A stretch of DNA of 64,000 bases from Paralithodes platypus (taxonomy: Eukaryota > Arthropoda > Malacostraca > Decapoda > Lithodidae): assembly GCA_032716605.1 (NCBI GenBank), contig CM064512.1:28148640-28212639 (forward strand). The letters are read 5' to 3'. A program made the position numbers and the translations under genes. Positions 9,365-19,755 of this stretch are shown here, piece after piece. The notes under the pieces were generated by a model, which saw only the letters and a list, made by a program, of their open reading frames with translations, was not told the DNA's origin and searched no databases. Position 1 is the stretch's first letter, and the number at the start of each line of letters is the position of its first letter.

Positions 9365-12300
9365 ACCCCCTGCTCTAAAATCATACGTGGACATGACCCT
9401 TCTCTTAATCGCACAAAATCCCGATAGTGATGATCCTATCTACAAAGACAAATTGATGCGTAGTGAAATACAGATCATTAGTTTTGACGAAATTGAAAAT
9501 TATATCGACTACTTGATTGAATATTTTACTACACGTTTTGAACATGAAATGTTAGAGGAAGAGGGTAGTGGCTTTGTGCTAGATGAAATAGTGAATGTTA
9601 GATTTTTCTTCGGCTTAGTACAGCTGAATTCCAGACTCGGGGAGTATGTACCCTATCCCAAGGGTATTCCAGGAAAAAGCCAGATCATTAATCCGTCGGG
9701 TCCCACAGATTACGTTCTCCAGGTCATTACAGCGTACCGGTACCTAAAAACTAACGAGGACAAGCCCATCAGAGGGCAATGGGAAAATATTTGCCGTCAA
9801 TATGTGAATATGGGTAACATTGAAGGCACCGAAGCCTGGGAGGAGCTTCAACAACTTGAGACTCTCAATAATATCTGCATTCGTATTTACAGTCTTGAAA
9901 AAGTGGCAGCTAAGAGAGGTGAAATTGTCCTAGTGCGAAAGGGGGCCAAAGACAAGGAAGTTGTTCATTGTTTGCTGTTGGGGAATAGACATTTAGCATT
10001 CATTAAAGACTTTAACAAGTACATGAACCTGTTCACACATTCACGGCTACCTAAGAAGTTTTGCAATATATGTCTGTACCCGTGCAAAAATGAAAGAGAG
10101 TTGGGAGAACACAGAGAAACATGTCCAGTAAGTCTCACCAAGCTAAAATTCCCCCCCCCCACCCGGGGCTAAATTAAAATTCATGAATCCGGGTAAGACA
10201 TATGAACCGTCTTACATTGCCTTTTATGACTTTGAAAGCATGCTAGTACAGCCCCGTATAGATGCAGCCAAGTGCGTTCAGCGACAACATTTCGCCATAG
10301 CCTATGCTTATATAATTGTAAATAGGGCAGGGGAGACAGTTGAATGTGGATCGTACTGTGGAAATAATGTTGTTAATCACTTTATCGAGACAATGAAACA
10401 ATCATGGAGAAAGTGGAAATTTTGTAATGGGTACCACAAGATAAAAATGAGTGAGCAAGATCTATTACACCATAAGAATCAAAGTCACTGCGAACTTTGT
10501 CAACAAGCATTTCCAAAGGGCAAAGGAAATGGAAATAAACACCATGCTCACGAGAAACCGGGCATGAACTAACAACCCCCGTGAAAAAAATAAAAATAAT
10601 TCCCAAGCATTCCGCTCAAAAATACCATGAAGTTATTATTGACGATCTCAGATTTATTGATAGTTATGCTTTCATGTCGGGTTCGCTCGCTGATTTAGCC
10701 CAGCAATTTATCAACAGTGAGAATGAGCCTAGATACGTGCTTAGCATGCTGAAGGATGTGCCCCCCCGCGCTTTACCCTTACTAATCAAGGGTAAACAAG
10801 TGATGTGCTATGATTACCTGGACTCGCAGAAGCGTCTTTCTGAAACTCAACTCCCCCCTCGTGAAGCATTTTTTAACCACCTCCACCAGACTGAACTTCC
10901 TCCGAGTGACTATGAGCATGCTCAGACTGTTTGGAAAGAGTCTGGATGCAAAACCCTCGAGGATTATCTAATCCTCTATGTCAGAGTAGACGTGGGGATC
11001 TTGTGTGACGTCTTCCTCGAGTGGCGTGGTATCCTAAAAAAACAGTGGCGATTAGACCCTGTGAACTACGTCCCTCCCCGGGTTCGCCTATGACTCTTTT
11101 TTGTTGACAACACAGAAGGAATTGGAAGTACTCAGTAACCCTGAAATTTACCAACGCATTCAGAATAATGTACGTGGGGGGTGCACAAGTGTTGTGCGTC
11201 GTTACGTGCGAGCCAACAACATTTACACAAATCCCGAGTTCAACCCCAACAGTGATAAGAGTACATTCTTCTCGTACGTAGATTTTAATAGTCTGTACCC
11301 GACCGTAATGGAAGAGAAACTGCCTTGCGGGGAAATGCGAGAACTCAATGAAACTGAACTCGAGACATTCCTAAATGTGGACTTAAGCCAGCATGTAACC
11401 GACGGTGATGACGGGTACCTCATTCTGCGTGACACTGAGGCCATCTCACGAGAAGTCATCGAGAAGACAGACGATCTCCCATTGATCATCTGGCAGCAAA
11501 ATATAACAAACCGAGATGTGTCGCAAACCACCCGGGACTTGTACGTGGAAGAAAACCGTGCAGCACCTAGCAAGAACGTGAAACTAATAGGGACACATGC
11601 GGCTCAAGAAAATATTACCGTATTACCGCTTTTGAAACTACTGATCCAACTCGGGCTTGTTGTCAAAAGGGTTCGTACAGTGTATACGTTCAAACAGGAA
11701 CCTTTTCTCGCTGATTTCATCAGAGGAAATATAGAAGCCAGAAAAAACGCTACGTGCCCGATCAAGAAGAACGCGATAAAGTGTATTTCCAATAGCATTT
11801 TTGGATGCTATCTAATGAACGTGGCAAAGTATGATGAAGATGTTGAAATTGTAGGTGACCGCGATCGTTTCATGAAATTGGTGCGGAGCCCATATTTTAA
11901 ACGCGTTATGCCTCTTAACCCGGAGCGGGTAGCGGTGGTTCGGAATAAAAAATCCACCATGGTCAATCATCCAAACTACATTGGGTACTATATCCTCGAC
12001 TTGTCCAAATTACGTCTCTATGATTTTTTTTACAATGTAATGAAGGCTAACTACGGTGACAGAGTGAAACTAGTGTACTGCGATACAGATTCTTTAATAA
12101 CGGTCATTGAAACACCCGACCTATTTGCCGAGTATGCCAAGGAACCACTAAAAAGCTATATGGATACAAGTAACTTTTCCCCCTCTCACCCTCTTTACAG
12201 CACGGTCAACAAGGGTAAACTCGGCCTCCTCAAGTCAGAAGTTGGGGAACGGGTCATTTCCGAGTTTGTAGGTGTGCGACCCAAGTGCTACTCTATTCTT

Positions 12301-12966
12301 TTGACTGACGGCGATCGGTTGAGTTCAGCTAAGGGTGTCCCCAAGTCCATTAAGAGAAAGATAACGCACCAACGGTACAAGGACGCCCTATTCGAGAAGA
12401 GACCATTCACTTTTGACTATCATGGATTCACAGTGCGGGGTTCTAGAATGAGCACTGTGAAATATCCCAAAAGGGGTATATCTATCGTAGAGGACAAAAG
12501 ATACTACATAAATGCCTTGGAGTCACGGTCTTATGGTCACCCCGATAACCTAAATCAAGCCGCGGGGCCAGTTCAAGACATATTGAGGGGGGAGACTCAG
12601 AGTCAAGACATATTGCGAGAGGAGAATCAGAGTCAAGATAACGGTAATGAAAGAGAAAGGGAGGCTGTAGGTGTGAGACTGGCCGAGGTAATGGGTAGAC
12701 AAGTTGATGGTGAATTGGAGGAAAAAACATATGAACTGTGGGCTGAGCGAGATGTTCTAGTTGAGCACTACTTCCCCCCTCAAGGTGTTAATGAATGGGG
12801 AGGGGGGGAGTGTGAGGAGGAAGAGGATGAAAGGATAGTAGCAGCCGTCGCTCGGGAAGAAGAGTATCAAATGTTAGCAACAGAAGCGGCTCAACTGGAA
12901 TATTTCCAGGATGATAGTGATAATGAGACGTTAGCCGTGCTAGCTTTCATGGCAGGTAACTCATAG
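9318..12966 (+). pseudogene. polB: Polinton protein-primed type DNA polymerase B, frameshifted
   Basis: Replicative family-B polymerase of the element. The N-terminal part (9318-10172) ends with a C/H-rich segment; exonuclease motif I (DFES, 10228-10239) and a YxxxD exo III-type motif (near 10980-11000) follow. Palm motifs are complete: DFNSLYP (11281-11301), KxxxxxxSNSIFG (11767-11805) and YCDTDS (12076-12093). The C-terminal tail is acidic with a short QDILR/SQD repeat. The reading frame is broken three times: at a C10 run (10151-10160), at about 10560-10582 and at a C4 run (11076-11079). At the middle break the sequence jumps from the Cys/His region to the pre-exo III region, and I cannot find the exo II block, so this looks like a real deletion rather than a one-base error. 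The start at 9318 is the first ATG of the frame; a possible splice acceptor (cag) ends at 9310. Confidence 0.9.
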
Positions 12967-14258
12967 GTCATGAGGTCTGAATGTGGTGGTTGACGGTTAG
13001 GGTACCACCAACATGAATGACAAAGGTGGAATACCCACGGTGATAATACAGTATGCTGTTTTGTAAATATATGTATGTAGCCTATGTAAATAATAAATTA
13101 AGAAAATAAATCATATTAATATTAAGTTAGTGTCACCAATATTAAAATATGTATTGGTATCAAATGGTAATATTGTATATACTGTATAAACAATGCATAA
13201 TAAATATTGAATTAGTGTCTCCACACATGTTTTTATACACTTCCTTTATGTATAAGTAATATAAGTGCATTGATAATGAAACACGGGGCCCATTTTAATT
13301 GTTTATTTCATTTTATGTTAAATAACAGAGGGCTACAGAGTTACAAATATATCTTCACTAGAAAGTATGGTACTTAACACCTTAAGAGCGGCCTATGCGG
13401 TTTATTTATATGTACCGCCCAGCGGGGTGTTTTTAGCCAAAATAGGGCTGTTTATGTGATAATTTTCATGCCTAAATAAGACCCAGAACGTAAAACAAGT
13501 ATCTATCCCTGAAAGGGCATAAACAGAGCTTTCGAATGACACCATAACGATCCTTTTATGATGGCTAGTTTTCTTGCAATAACCGTGCAACGCGAGTGCA
13601 AAAAGCATGTAATTAGGCACTTTCCCCATACAATTCCGTATATAGCGAGTGAGAGAGGGAGGAGGGAGGTGAGATTCGTGTCAGTAGGTTCGCCGCGGTG
13701 GTCTGGAGCAGTCATACGCTCGCTACTCTCCTGCCACCACTTGTCTCTCTCTCTCAGCAACATTAAGTGCTGAAATTGCCACTCGACCTATGTCGAGCGC
13801 CGCCACATAGTCCAGCTTTATTTAACTCGACTTATGTTGCTCGCCGACAGTTAGGGGTTCAGAATATTAAAATGCTAACTAGACAATGTACAGAAATACA
13901 TTAAGGAAATTCTCCCATAAAGTTAAGAAGTTTCATTCATGACCCATGGTGCTATTGTAAAGTTGCGATAGGTCGGGTGACGGTATAGTCGCGGAATCCT
14001 CGGCGGTGAGCGAGCGACCATAGTGAACCCCGGCGCAGAGCGACAATAGTGGCCCCGGCGGGTGGCGGCGGGCGGGCGGGTGGCGGTGGGCGGGCGGGTG
14101 GCGGTGGGCGGGGCGGGGCAGTTCACGATCTAGAGTGGAGAAAATTAGGGTTAGAGAGAATGGTAATACGGTAGAATAATTACCCCTCAATTCATATACC
14201 GTAAGAGAGAGATTTAATGAATATGAGCAGGAGAGAGATACTAGAGTCTTCTGTGTAC
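12967..14258. other. Convergent intergenic region of the Polinton
   Basis: Lies between the ends of the plus-strand polymerase and the minus-strand capsid/protease operon-like array, so both transcripts should terminate here. The first ~400 bases are AT-rich with AATAAA-like words (for example near 13089-13094). The rest has no recognised gene. A G-rich tandem repeat is annotated separately. Confidence 0.5.
14050..14122 (+). repeat. G-rich tandem repeat, G-quadruplex potential
   Basis: Imperfect repeats of an ~18-22 bp unit of the form gggcgggcgggtggcggt, with many G3-G4 runs separated by one or two bases on the plus strand. Isolated in an otherwise AT-rich spacer between convergent genes. 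Quadruplex formation is inferred. Confidence 0.65.
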
Positions 14259-14813
14259 TTACGGGCATGTGTTGAAGGTCTGTTGACAGGTGGGCATGCT
14301 AAACTTGTTATATACAAAACGCAAGATACGCTCATTATTCCCAGAGTAGTCGGTCTTGGAGAACTCGTTGCGTATCTTCCCTAACTTTTCTCTGGCCCCC
14401 GCATGGGTGATGTGATAAGTAAAATACATGGCATAGGCCCCGCACACGTCGCTACGGGTTCCCTGGAGTCTAAATGCATTTTTAAATATGGGGACCCCGG
14501 GTCTCTCGAGGCGTTTAAAATAATCAGAATATACTCGAGGGTCTAGGCTGTAGCTATCCAGACATACTATTCTATGAGCATCACGGTAGATACAGAGCCA
14601 GTGTCCCATATTTTTTTTAGACCAACTCAGCAGAGTGTTGATTATACACACAGCGGGTTTCCCCGCGTGTCTTCGGAGTAATGTCTCGACCTCATCCGCT
14701 AATAGTACCCCCAGAAACACCGCCTCCTTTCCTAGACTCCCCCTTTCAATTTCAAAGTTCTTCATTCCTATCCCATCAGGCCCGCACGTCACACTGCAGT
14801 CTTCTGTCAGCAT
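14259..14813 (-). CDS. Adenain-type cysteine protease (maturation protease)
   Basis: 184 residues, intact. Adenovirus-protease family signature: His71 in GHW, Asp86 in CLDSY, Gln117 in RLQG and Cys124 in VCGAYA, in the order and spacing of the His-Asp/Glu-Gln-Cys catalytic set. In related viruses this enzyme cleaves capsid and core precursors during virion maturation. Its first 38 bases overlap the end of the major capsid gene (14776-14813) in another frame, and it is the last gene of the minus-strand array, as expected for a late morphogenesis module. The chosen ATG fits the length of the family (about 180-210 residues). Confidence 0.92.
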   Translation of the reverse strand: MLTEDCSVTCGPDGIGMKNFEIERGSLGKEAVFLGVLLADEVETLLRRHAGKPAVCIINTLLSWSKKNMGHWLCIYRDAHRIVCLDSYSLDPRVYSDYFKRLERPGVPIFKNAFRLQGTRSDVCGAYAMYFTYHITHAGAREKLGKIRNEFSKTDYSGNNERILRFVYNKFSMPTCQQTFNTCP

Positions 14814-16119
14814 TTATAGTTAATATACCAACCGTCTCACCGAATAATAAAACTAGGCAATTACTATCCTGGCCTTTGCTCATATTTAGGTTGAGTCGAA
14901 GTCCCCCATTCATTTCCACGGGCATATTATCATTCAGGTTTTCAACTCTCAAATCAAAGCAGCAAACCGTGGCCCCATTGGCAAAAGCCTCTTTAGTAAT
15001 TGAATGCTCTCGGTGGAGACCCAGAGCATCCAACGTACGGTTATACAGCTCGGAACAGGCGTGGGGGAAACCGCTGGACACGTTATAGACCACGCGACCG
15101 TTAGCCGTCACGCTCGCCCTACTTAAGTTCCCGTGTGTCAGATACAGGGGGTTAAGCGTATAATCACCCGCTTGGGCAGACATGCCCATCATGACCATCG
15201 TTAGCTTTTCAGGGATGACGTTACCCCACGGCTGGTCATAAGTGGCGGAGGTCTGATCCTTGGCCAGCACGTAGGTTTTAAAGAGAGTTTTGGTGAATGT
15301 GGATTTTATAACAGACCCGCCGCTCAACGAGGAGTTTAGAGCGTGTAAGGCGTTGGGGTAGGGGAATAACCTTGTATAAAGCATTTTGGTAGAATCGACG
15401 TGGAGTCGTGCCTTATCTCCATTACTAGGTACGTTCATTAGCCATTCGTTACTCGCCAGTTCGAGGCGGAGTCGTACAGGAATGCTGTCGAGTAGATAAC
15501 TGTCTAGCGAACTAATGTCGAGGATTAAAGGAGCACATAGCTCCAGACCGTGGGTCTTGAGTCGCTTAGAGAGGTCCTTTCGAGCGGGAGTAAAGTAACT
15601 GTCCTCTATCTTCCGGGTGAAACCATCGGGGGGGCACGCGAAATAAGCCAAGGACCCAATTGTGTTAATTTTGCCGGGTGTCAAGGTGGTGAGGGCTTTA
15701 ACGTAGGAGCTGTAACCGTAGAGAACATTGGTTTCGACGGGCACGTCACCGAGAAAACACTGCACGGATTTGAAAAGACTGTGGGCCGTGTTATTTGAGA
15801 GCTCAATGTTCACGTCGTCCCCGAGGGGGGTCGCATTATTCTCTTGGGTTAGCTGCAGAGTGGTGTGTATGACCAATTGACCCAAGTCAATAAAGCTCCC
15901 CGGAGTCCCAGGGATGAGGAAATCAACGTATCGGTCAGTTAACTTCATGTTGAAACCTAGATTGCTAGGCAACACGCCGGCATCTTGCCGGGAGGCTATA
16001 GTGGCTTCCAAAAGTCGGGTCTTGTTGGGACGGGGAAATAATTCACTGACGCCAGCAACGTATTGACCTACGGGGGCCTGCTGACCCACAGCTCCCTCCG
16101 TGGTCGCGATGCTCGCCAT
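14776..16119 (-). CDS. Major capsid protein, double jelly-roll (hexon-like)
   Basis: 447 residues, intact. Resembles Polinton major capsid proteins in the N-terminal region (SELFPRPNKT, TDRYVDFLIPG), the LFKSVQCFLGD and VETN stretch near residues 112-130, and the run of beta-strand-like segments through the C-terminus. Family members form pseudohexameric capsomers by trimerising a double jelly-roll. It overlaps the protease downstream and is preceded by the small pX/pVI-like gene. It is one of the few genes of this copy without a break. Identification rests on remembered family features and gene context; a structure prediction would settle it. Confidence 0.85.
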   Translation of the reverse strand: MASIATTEGAVGQQAPVGQYVAGVSELFPRPNKTRLLEATIASRQDAGVLPSNLGFNMKLTDRYVDFLIPGTPGSFIDLGQLVIHTTLQLTQENNATPLGDDVNIELSNNTAHSLFKSVQCFLGDVPVETNVLYGYSSYVKALTTLTPGKINTIGSLAYFACPPDGFTRKIEDSYFTPARKDLSKRLKTHGLELCAPLILDISSLDSYLLDSIPVRLRLELASNEWLMNVPSNGDKARLHVDSTKMLYTRLFPYPNALHALNSSLSGGSVIKSTFTKTLFKTYVLAKDQTSATYDQPWGNVIPEKLTMVMMGMSAQAGDYTLNPLYLTHGNLSRASVTANGRVVYNVSSGFPHACSELYNRTLDALGLHREHSITKEAFANGATVCCFDLRVENLNDNMPVEMNGGLRLNLNMSKGQDSNCLVLLFGETVGILTINADRRLQCDVRA

Positions 16120-16142
16120 CTCGACGCTAGCCCGATACTGAT

Positions 16143-16570
16143 TTACAGCGAGGAAAATATGTCCTTCTTATAGCACCCCTTCATCGTCTTCTTTTTAATT
16201 TTCCTTTTAACCTTTACCCTCTTCCTATTTCTACCACCCCCCCCCTCGCCACCTTTACGGCTGCGTTCTTCAGAGCGTTCAGGCCGTGTCTTTTTAGGGA
16301 CTGCCTTAGGTTAATACCCTGAGAGATATTCTCCATGACATTGTTTCCAAACTCGCGCGCGGAGGGACCTATGACATTTCGTACTAGAAATGGGAAGGCT
16401 CTTTTAGCGAGACCCGCTAATGTAGAGAACAGACCCCCGCCCCGACGGTAGCTGGGCTCGTAGGCGAGAGTGGCAATATCGTTGACACCACCCCCGTGAG
16501 ATACTCTCTGCCCACGAGCGAAAAGAGAACGATACTCCCCCACGGAGGGGGGGATGAATGTAACTCGCAT
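16143..16570 (-). pseudogene. Small pX/pVI-like virion protein, tail displaced by frameshift
   Basis: The uninterrupted frame (16214-16570, 118 residues) contains a Gly/Arg patch (RRGGG) followed by an amphipathic, hydrophobic stretch starting GLFSTLAGLAKRAFPF, features shared with small membrane-active or core proteins between the capsid genes of Polintons and adintoviruses. It stops at 16214-16216, just after a C9 run (16237-16245). In the next frame past that run a strongly Lys/Arg-rich tail stays open to a stop at 16143-16145, which suggests that the homopolymer changed length by one base, by mutation or assembly error. The assignment to a pX/pVI-like role is inferred from composition and position. 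Confidence 0.6.
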
Positions 16571-16612
16571 GCCGTTAGGGAAAAGACTGTTTACACGAGG
16601 CTCGACGAGCTA

Positions 16613-17626
16613 TTAATATAGTCTGACAGCGCGAATGTGAAGTAAGCACGTCACGTGCTGACCCTCCTCAAAATACATGGGGCGACCCTTCTGGTCTGTA
16701 ATTTTAATGGAAATGGTATATATAATTTTAGGTTTGAGTGGTTTATAGACGATAGGATGCACGCCTTTCGATTGCCCATCGGAGAGGGAAAAGGCATCGA
16801 GAATATTTACATTTACCCCGGCGAATCTTGAAGGGTTGACCAGGTCACTGTATATGAGCACGCACTGAGCATCGCCGTTCCTTAAGACGGGAAACGGGCT
16901 AGTATGATATAGAAACGCGTCGTCTCCCCCGCTGAGAGCGTCTCGGGGGGAGGTAAACACGTCATAGGCTTCTAAGGGGCTTAAGCCGAGAAGTCGGGCT
17001 ACCCGCTCTTCGAGCTGTATCTTCACGTATGAGATGCTCGGATGAGGGTCACGGAAGCAGCGCACCGTAACGTGTTGGCTCAGGTTCATACGACCGAGGG
17101 AGAGTATTTGAGAGGGGTTGACTAGGCGGTCAAAGGCGCTAGTGTTAGGAAGCCCGGCGTAGGCTTCATCATAGGGATGTCCGACGTAGGTTCTGTCGCG
17201 GTTAAGGAGCCCCCTTAGTATTGCCCCTATTTTATTATTAACCCAGTCGATAAGGTATTCAATGTCCTGACTCAAGATATTTTCCCAAATAGTCACAAGC
17301 ACCTTACGCTTTTCAATAGTGCCTGAAGAAGTAAGCTGCCCGTACTCTATATGTATGGCGCATTCTGCCTTGTCTCTCTTAATAGTATAGTAACGTTGAG
17401 GGAGTAACACATTTAACAGGCCAACTTCGTATTCCACGTCCTTGTGTAACGTTAAGGTTTGTAAGTTGTTGGTAAAACTACTGCTACTATTGGGGTATAT
17501 GACACTGTCTGCAGCACTTGTAACGTAGATATGGTGTGACTCCATCTTGGAGATGCAAGGGACTAATGCGAATTTGGCTCGTTTCTTATATTTATAGCTA
17601 CCTACAAGGAGGGGAGAGTAATACAC
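16613..17626 (-). CDS. Minor capsid protein, single jelly-roll (penton-like)
   Basis: 337 residues, intact. The segment around residues 30-75 (HHIYVTS, YPNSSSSFT, YEVGLLNVLLPQ) matches the N-terminal pattern of Polinton minor capsid proteins, followed by beta-rich sequence and a C-terminal strand motif (CLLHIRAVRLY). Family members form the pentameric vertices. The first 27 residues are basic and not typical; Met28 (codon at 17543-17545), just before SHHIYV, is the better start. Sits between the macro-domain gene and the small pX/pVI-like gene on the same strand. Confidence 0.82.
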   Translation of the reverse strand: MYYSPLLVGSYKYKKRAKFALVPCISKMESHHIYVTSAADSVIYPNSSSSFTNNLQTLTLHKDVEYEVGLLNVLLPQRYYTIKRDKAECAIHIEYGQLTSSGTIEKRKVLVTIWENILSQDIEYLIDWVNNKIGAILRGLLNRDRTYVGHPYDEAYAGLPNTSAFDRLVNPSQILSLGRMNLSQHVTVRCFRDPHPSISYVKIQLEERVARLLGLSPLEAYDVFTSPRDALSGGDDAFLYHTSPFPVLRNGDAQCVLIYSDLVNPSRFAGVNVNILDAFSLSDGQSKGVHPIVYKPLKPKIIYTISIKITDQKGRPMYFEEGQHVTCLLHIRAVRLY

Positions 17627-17707
17627 GATAGGTAATGCTTAGGTATTTATTAACACAGAGAGAGAGAGAGAGAGATTGAGTCATTGAAGGAGATTCTACA
17701 TGCATTA

Positions 17708-18785
17708 TTAGGAATTGAGAGGGTCTTGCGTCGCAACATCGTAGTCTTCATCCACGTCGCTGTTCCTTAGCTTCTCGCTCGCCTCCCTGGGGTTGGTGTT
17801 GATCGATTTGCCCTCCTCCTCCAGGTGTGGGCGTTTTTCACCCGGGGTGAACCCCGCATTGTCATTCACAGTGGTTAACCCCACCCACCACTTGTCCAAG
17901 ATGACAGGATATATTACGGGTCCTAAGATTCCCGGCTGCATGGTTTAGGATAGGCAGGTAATCCTGTGCCCATACGTGAGAGGGGAAGCCCGCAGCACCG
18001 CATTTGAAGGGGAATACAATACGTGTCATCTCATGTTGAATAGCCCAATCGACGAGTTTAGTAACACAGACATTAAACATTTTAACACGATCTTGGTGGT
18101 GGTCCTGCTTTAACCCTTGTATGAAATGGGCGTCGCGAGAACTGAGTAGGTACTTCTGGTTAATCTCATTGAGCTCCAGCATCTTACCGAGAGCGTATTG
18201 AGCTAGAAGACTTGCAACATGGGGAAAACTAGGATCAGGGGACTCGCGAATTATAACACTCCCAGGCACACCCCTGTCTTGCCAGCAGCATCGGTTTAGC
18301 CGATAAATAGACACTCTTTCAGCGTATAGGTTACTATATGGATACGTTTGGTGTAGAAGTGCAGTGAAGCCGGTGGTCTCCCGACATGCCGTGCAGCTGT
18401 GAACACCGGCAATGATGGTTTTATCGTTTCGATAGCGGGAGTCACCGGGAATCCCTTCCTCGTAGCTGAGCGAGTAAGCATCGCTTTCTCCACGGGCCTC
18501 CTCTTCCTCCAAGAAAGAGTAGAGGGAAGGACACTCCTACTTCTCGCGTTCGGGCTGGGCAACGTCCTGAGCCTCACCGCCAGTCACAATCGATGAAGCC
18601 ATTACCACTCTCCCCCAACGTGAGGGGGTGTCCACTACGTCCATTTCTCGAGGTGTTGACTGGCAGTCTAGGAAGCTATTGCTGCGGGTGGAGGTCTTGT
18701 CGTCTGGAACTGCCGTAGTTGGCTCACAGTGGGGTAAGAGAGTATGACGGGTCTGGGCTGTCTCGGGAGGCTTTAATACCCCCAC
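17708..18785 (-). pseudogene. Macro-domain protein (ADP-ribose-binding type) of the Polinton
   Basis: An 82-codon Thr/Ser/Pro-rich N-terminal part (18785 to 18540) ends in an amber codon (18537-18539). The same frame then stays open to 17862 and encodes a macro-domain-like fold. The landmarks are IIAGVHS (first strand and loop), a long middle region with PHVASLLAQYALGK, and the phosphate-loop-like IVFPFKCGAAGFPSHVW, corresponding to the fP-x-iGCGlaGG-x-W pattern of macro domains. The usual H-x-x-N of the first loop reads HSCT. Near 17900-17940 a second frame opens; it encodes PVIYPVILDKW, which fits the last beta strand, and an acidic tail to 17708, so a one-base shift is likely. No ATG lies between the amber stop and the domain. 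Macro domains bind or hydrolyse ADP-ribose adducts. This is not a standard Polinton gene. Confidence 0.65.
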
Positions 18786-18855
18786 GAGCGGTTGGCGCGC
18801 AGTTGCCAGCTATTAGTTTAATGGGCAACCCACAGAAAGTGGGACTCATGATGGT

Positions 18856-19422
18856 TCAATAGGAGACCCACCCGCGGGTTGCTAGTGCGGATATTTTAGA
18901 CGAGAGTAGACTATTTATACCTCCACCATAATGCTTTTTGATCTGAGTGTTTACAATATGAGAGGGATGAAGACCCGTTGCTCTAATAATTAGATCTACG
19001 TCATCACGCTGGGCTTTGGACGGCGTACCCCCCTTAGCCGAGAGTACCCCAACTCGCTCCAGAAGCCCTAAAGCGTATGGTGTTTCATTATATTTTACGT
19101 GGGCGGGCAGAAGATGTGCTAGACTGGGATTTTTGGAAGCATTCCCCATTACAGAAGTGGCTTTCATTAGGATGGGTGGTGGGAGTATGGTTTTGCGCAT
19201 AGCCCTCGTTGATTTCTTGTTATTACGTGAACACGGCGTTGATTTCTTTCTCTTTTTCTTCGGGAGGGTCTTAGGAGCGGGCTGTTGGGGGAGGCGGGGG
19301 GACGAGCTTGCTGGAACGTGTTGTCCAGAGGAGGGGGAGGGGGAGGGCGGTGTAGAGGAACCCTCGATGCTTGTTAAAACATGCTTGGCTGTGGATTCGG
19401 GGAGGAGATAATAGCTACGCAT
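18856..19422 (-). CDS. Basic orphan protein of the Polinton
   Basis: 188 residues, intact. The N-terminal half is Pro/Ser-rich with a nuclear-localisation-like cluster (KTLPKKKRKK, residues 51-60) and further Lys/Arg residues. The C-terminal half (about residues 105-188) looks folded, with LGLLERVGVLSAKGG and DVDLIIRATGLHP, and ends with a Gly-rich loop. It lies between integrase and the macro-domain gene in the morphogenesis array, so a DNA-associated or core role is possible, but I do not recognise the family. A frame on the opposite strand here is a shadow. Confidence 0.55.
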   Translation of the reverse strand: MRSYYLLPESTAKHVLTSIEGSSTPPSPSPSSGQHVPASSSPRLPQQPAPKTLPKKKRKKSTPCSRNNKKSTRAMRKTILPPPILMKATSVMGNASKNPSLAHLLPAHVKYNETPYALGLLERVGVLSAKGGTPSKAQRDDVDLIIRATGLHPSHIVNTQIKKHYGGGINSLLSSKISALATRGWVSY

Positions 19423-19755
19423 TATGAGAACAATTTTGAAAGTAGACCGGCAACTGCAGGGAGAAGGGCGGCTAATATATTACCCCCAGGCTTACTAGTT
19501 AGAATTAATCTCTTTTTGGCCAGAGATGTTTTCTTCCGGGCAACGGCTCGTATATCCTCACAATGGTGGTGTAGCTTTCTTATAATTTTACTATTCCGGG
19601 TGAGATGTTTCTTTAGAAAGTTGGAGAATATCTCAGAAATACAATTTAAATGCTCGCATCCTAGTTGTTTAATGAGGTTCTTCCTTTCCTTGGGGTTAAG
19701 TTTTTATGTAGCCGTACAAACTTTTTATGTACACCGAGTAGGGGAAGCTTACTAT

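Noticed and set aside
13923..14268. Thr-Arg-Pro-rich minus-strand frames
   Set aside because: Translation of the G-rich tandem repeat; no ordinary protein composition.
15550..15798. Plus-strand frame inside the major capsid gene
   Set aside because: Shadow of an intact, recognised minus-strand gene.
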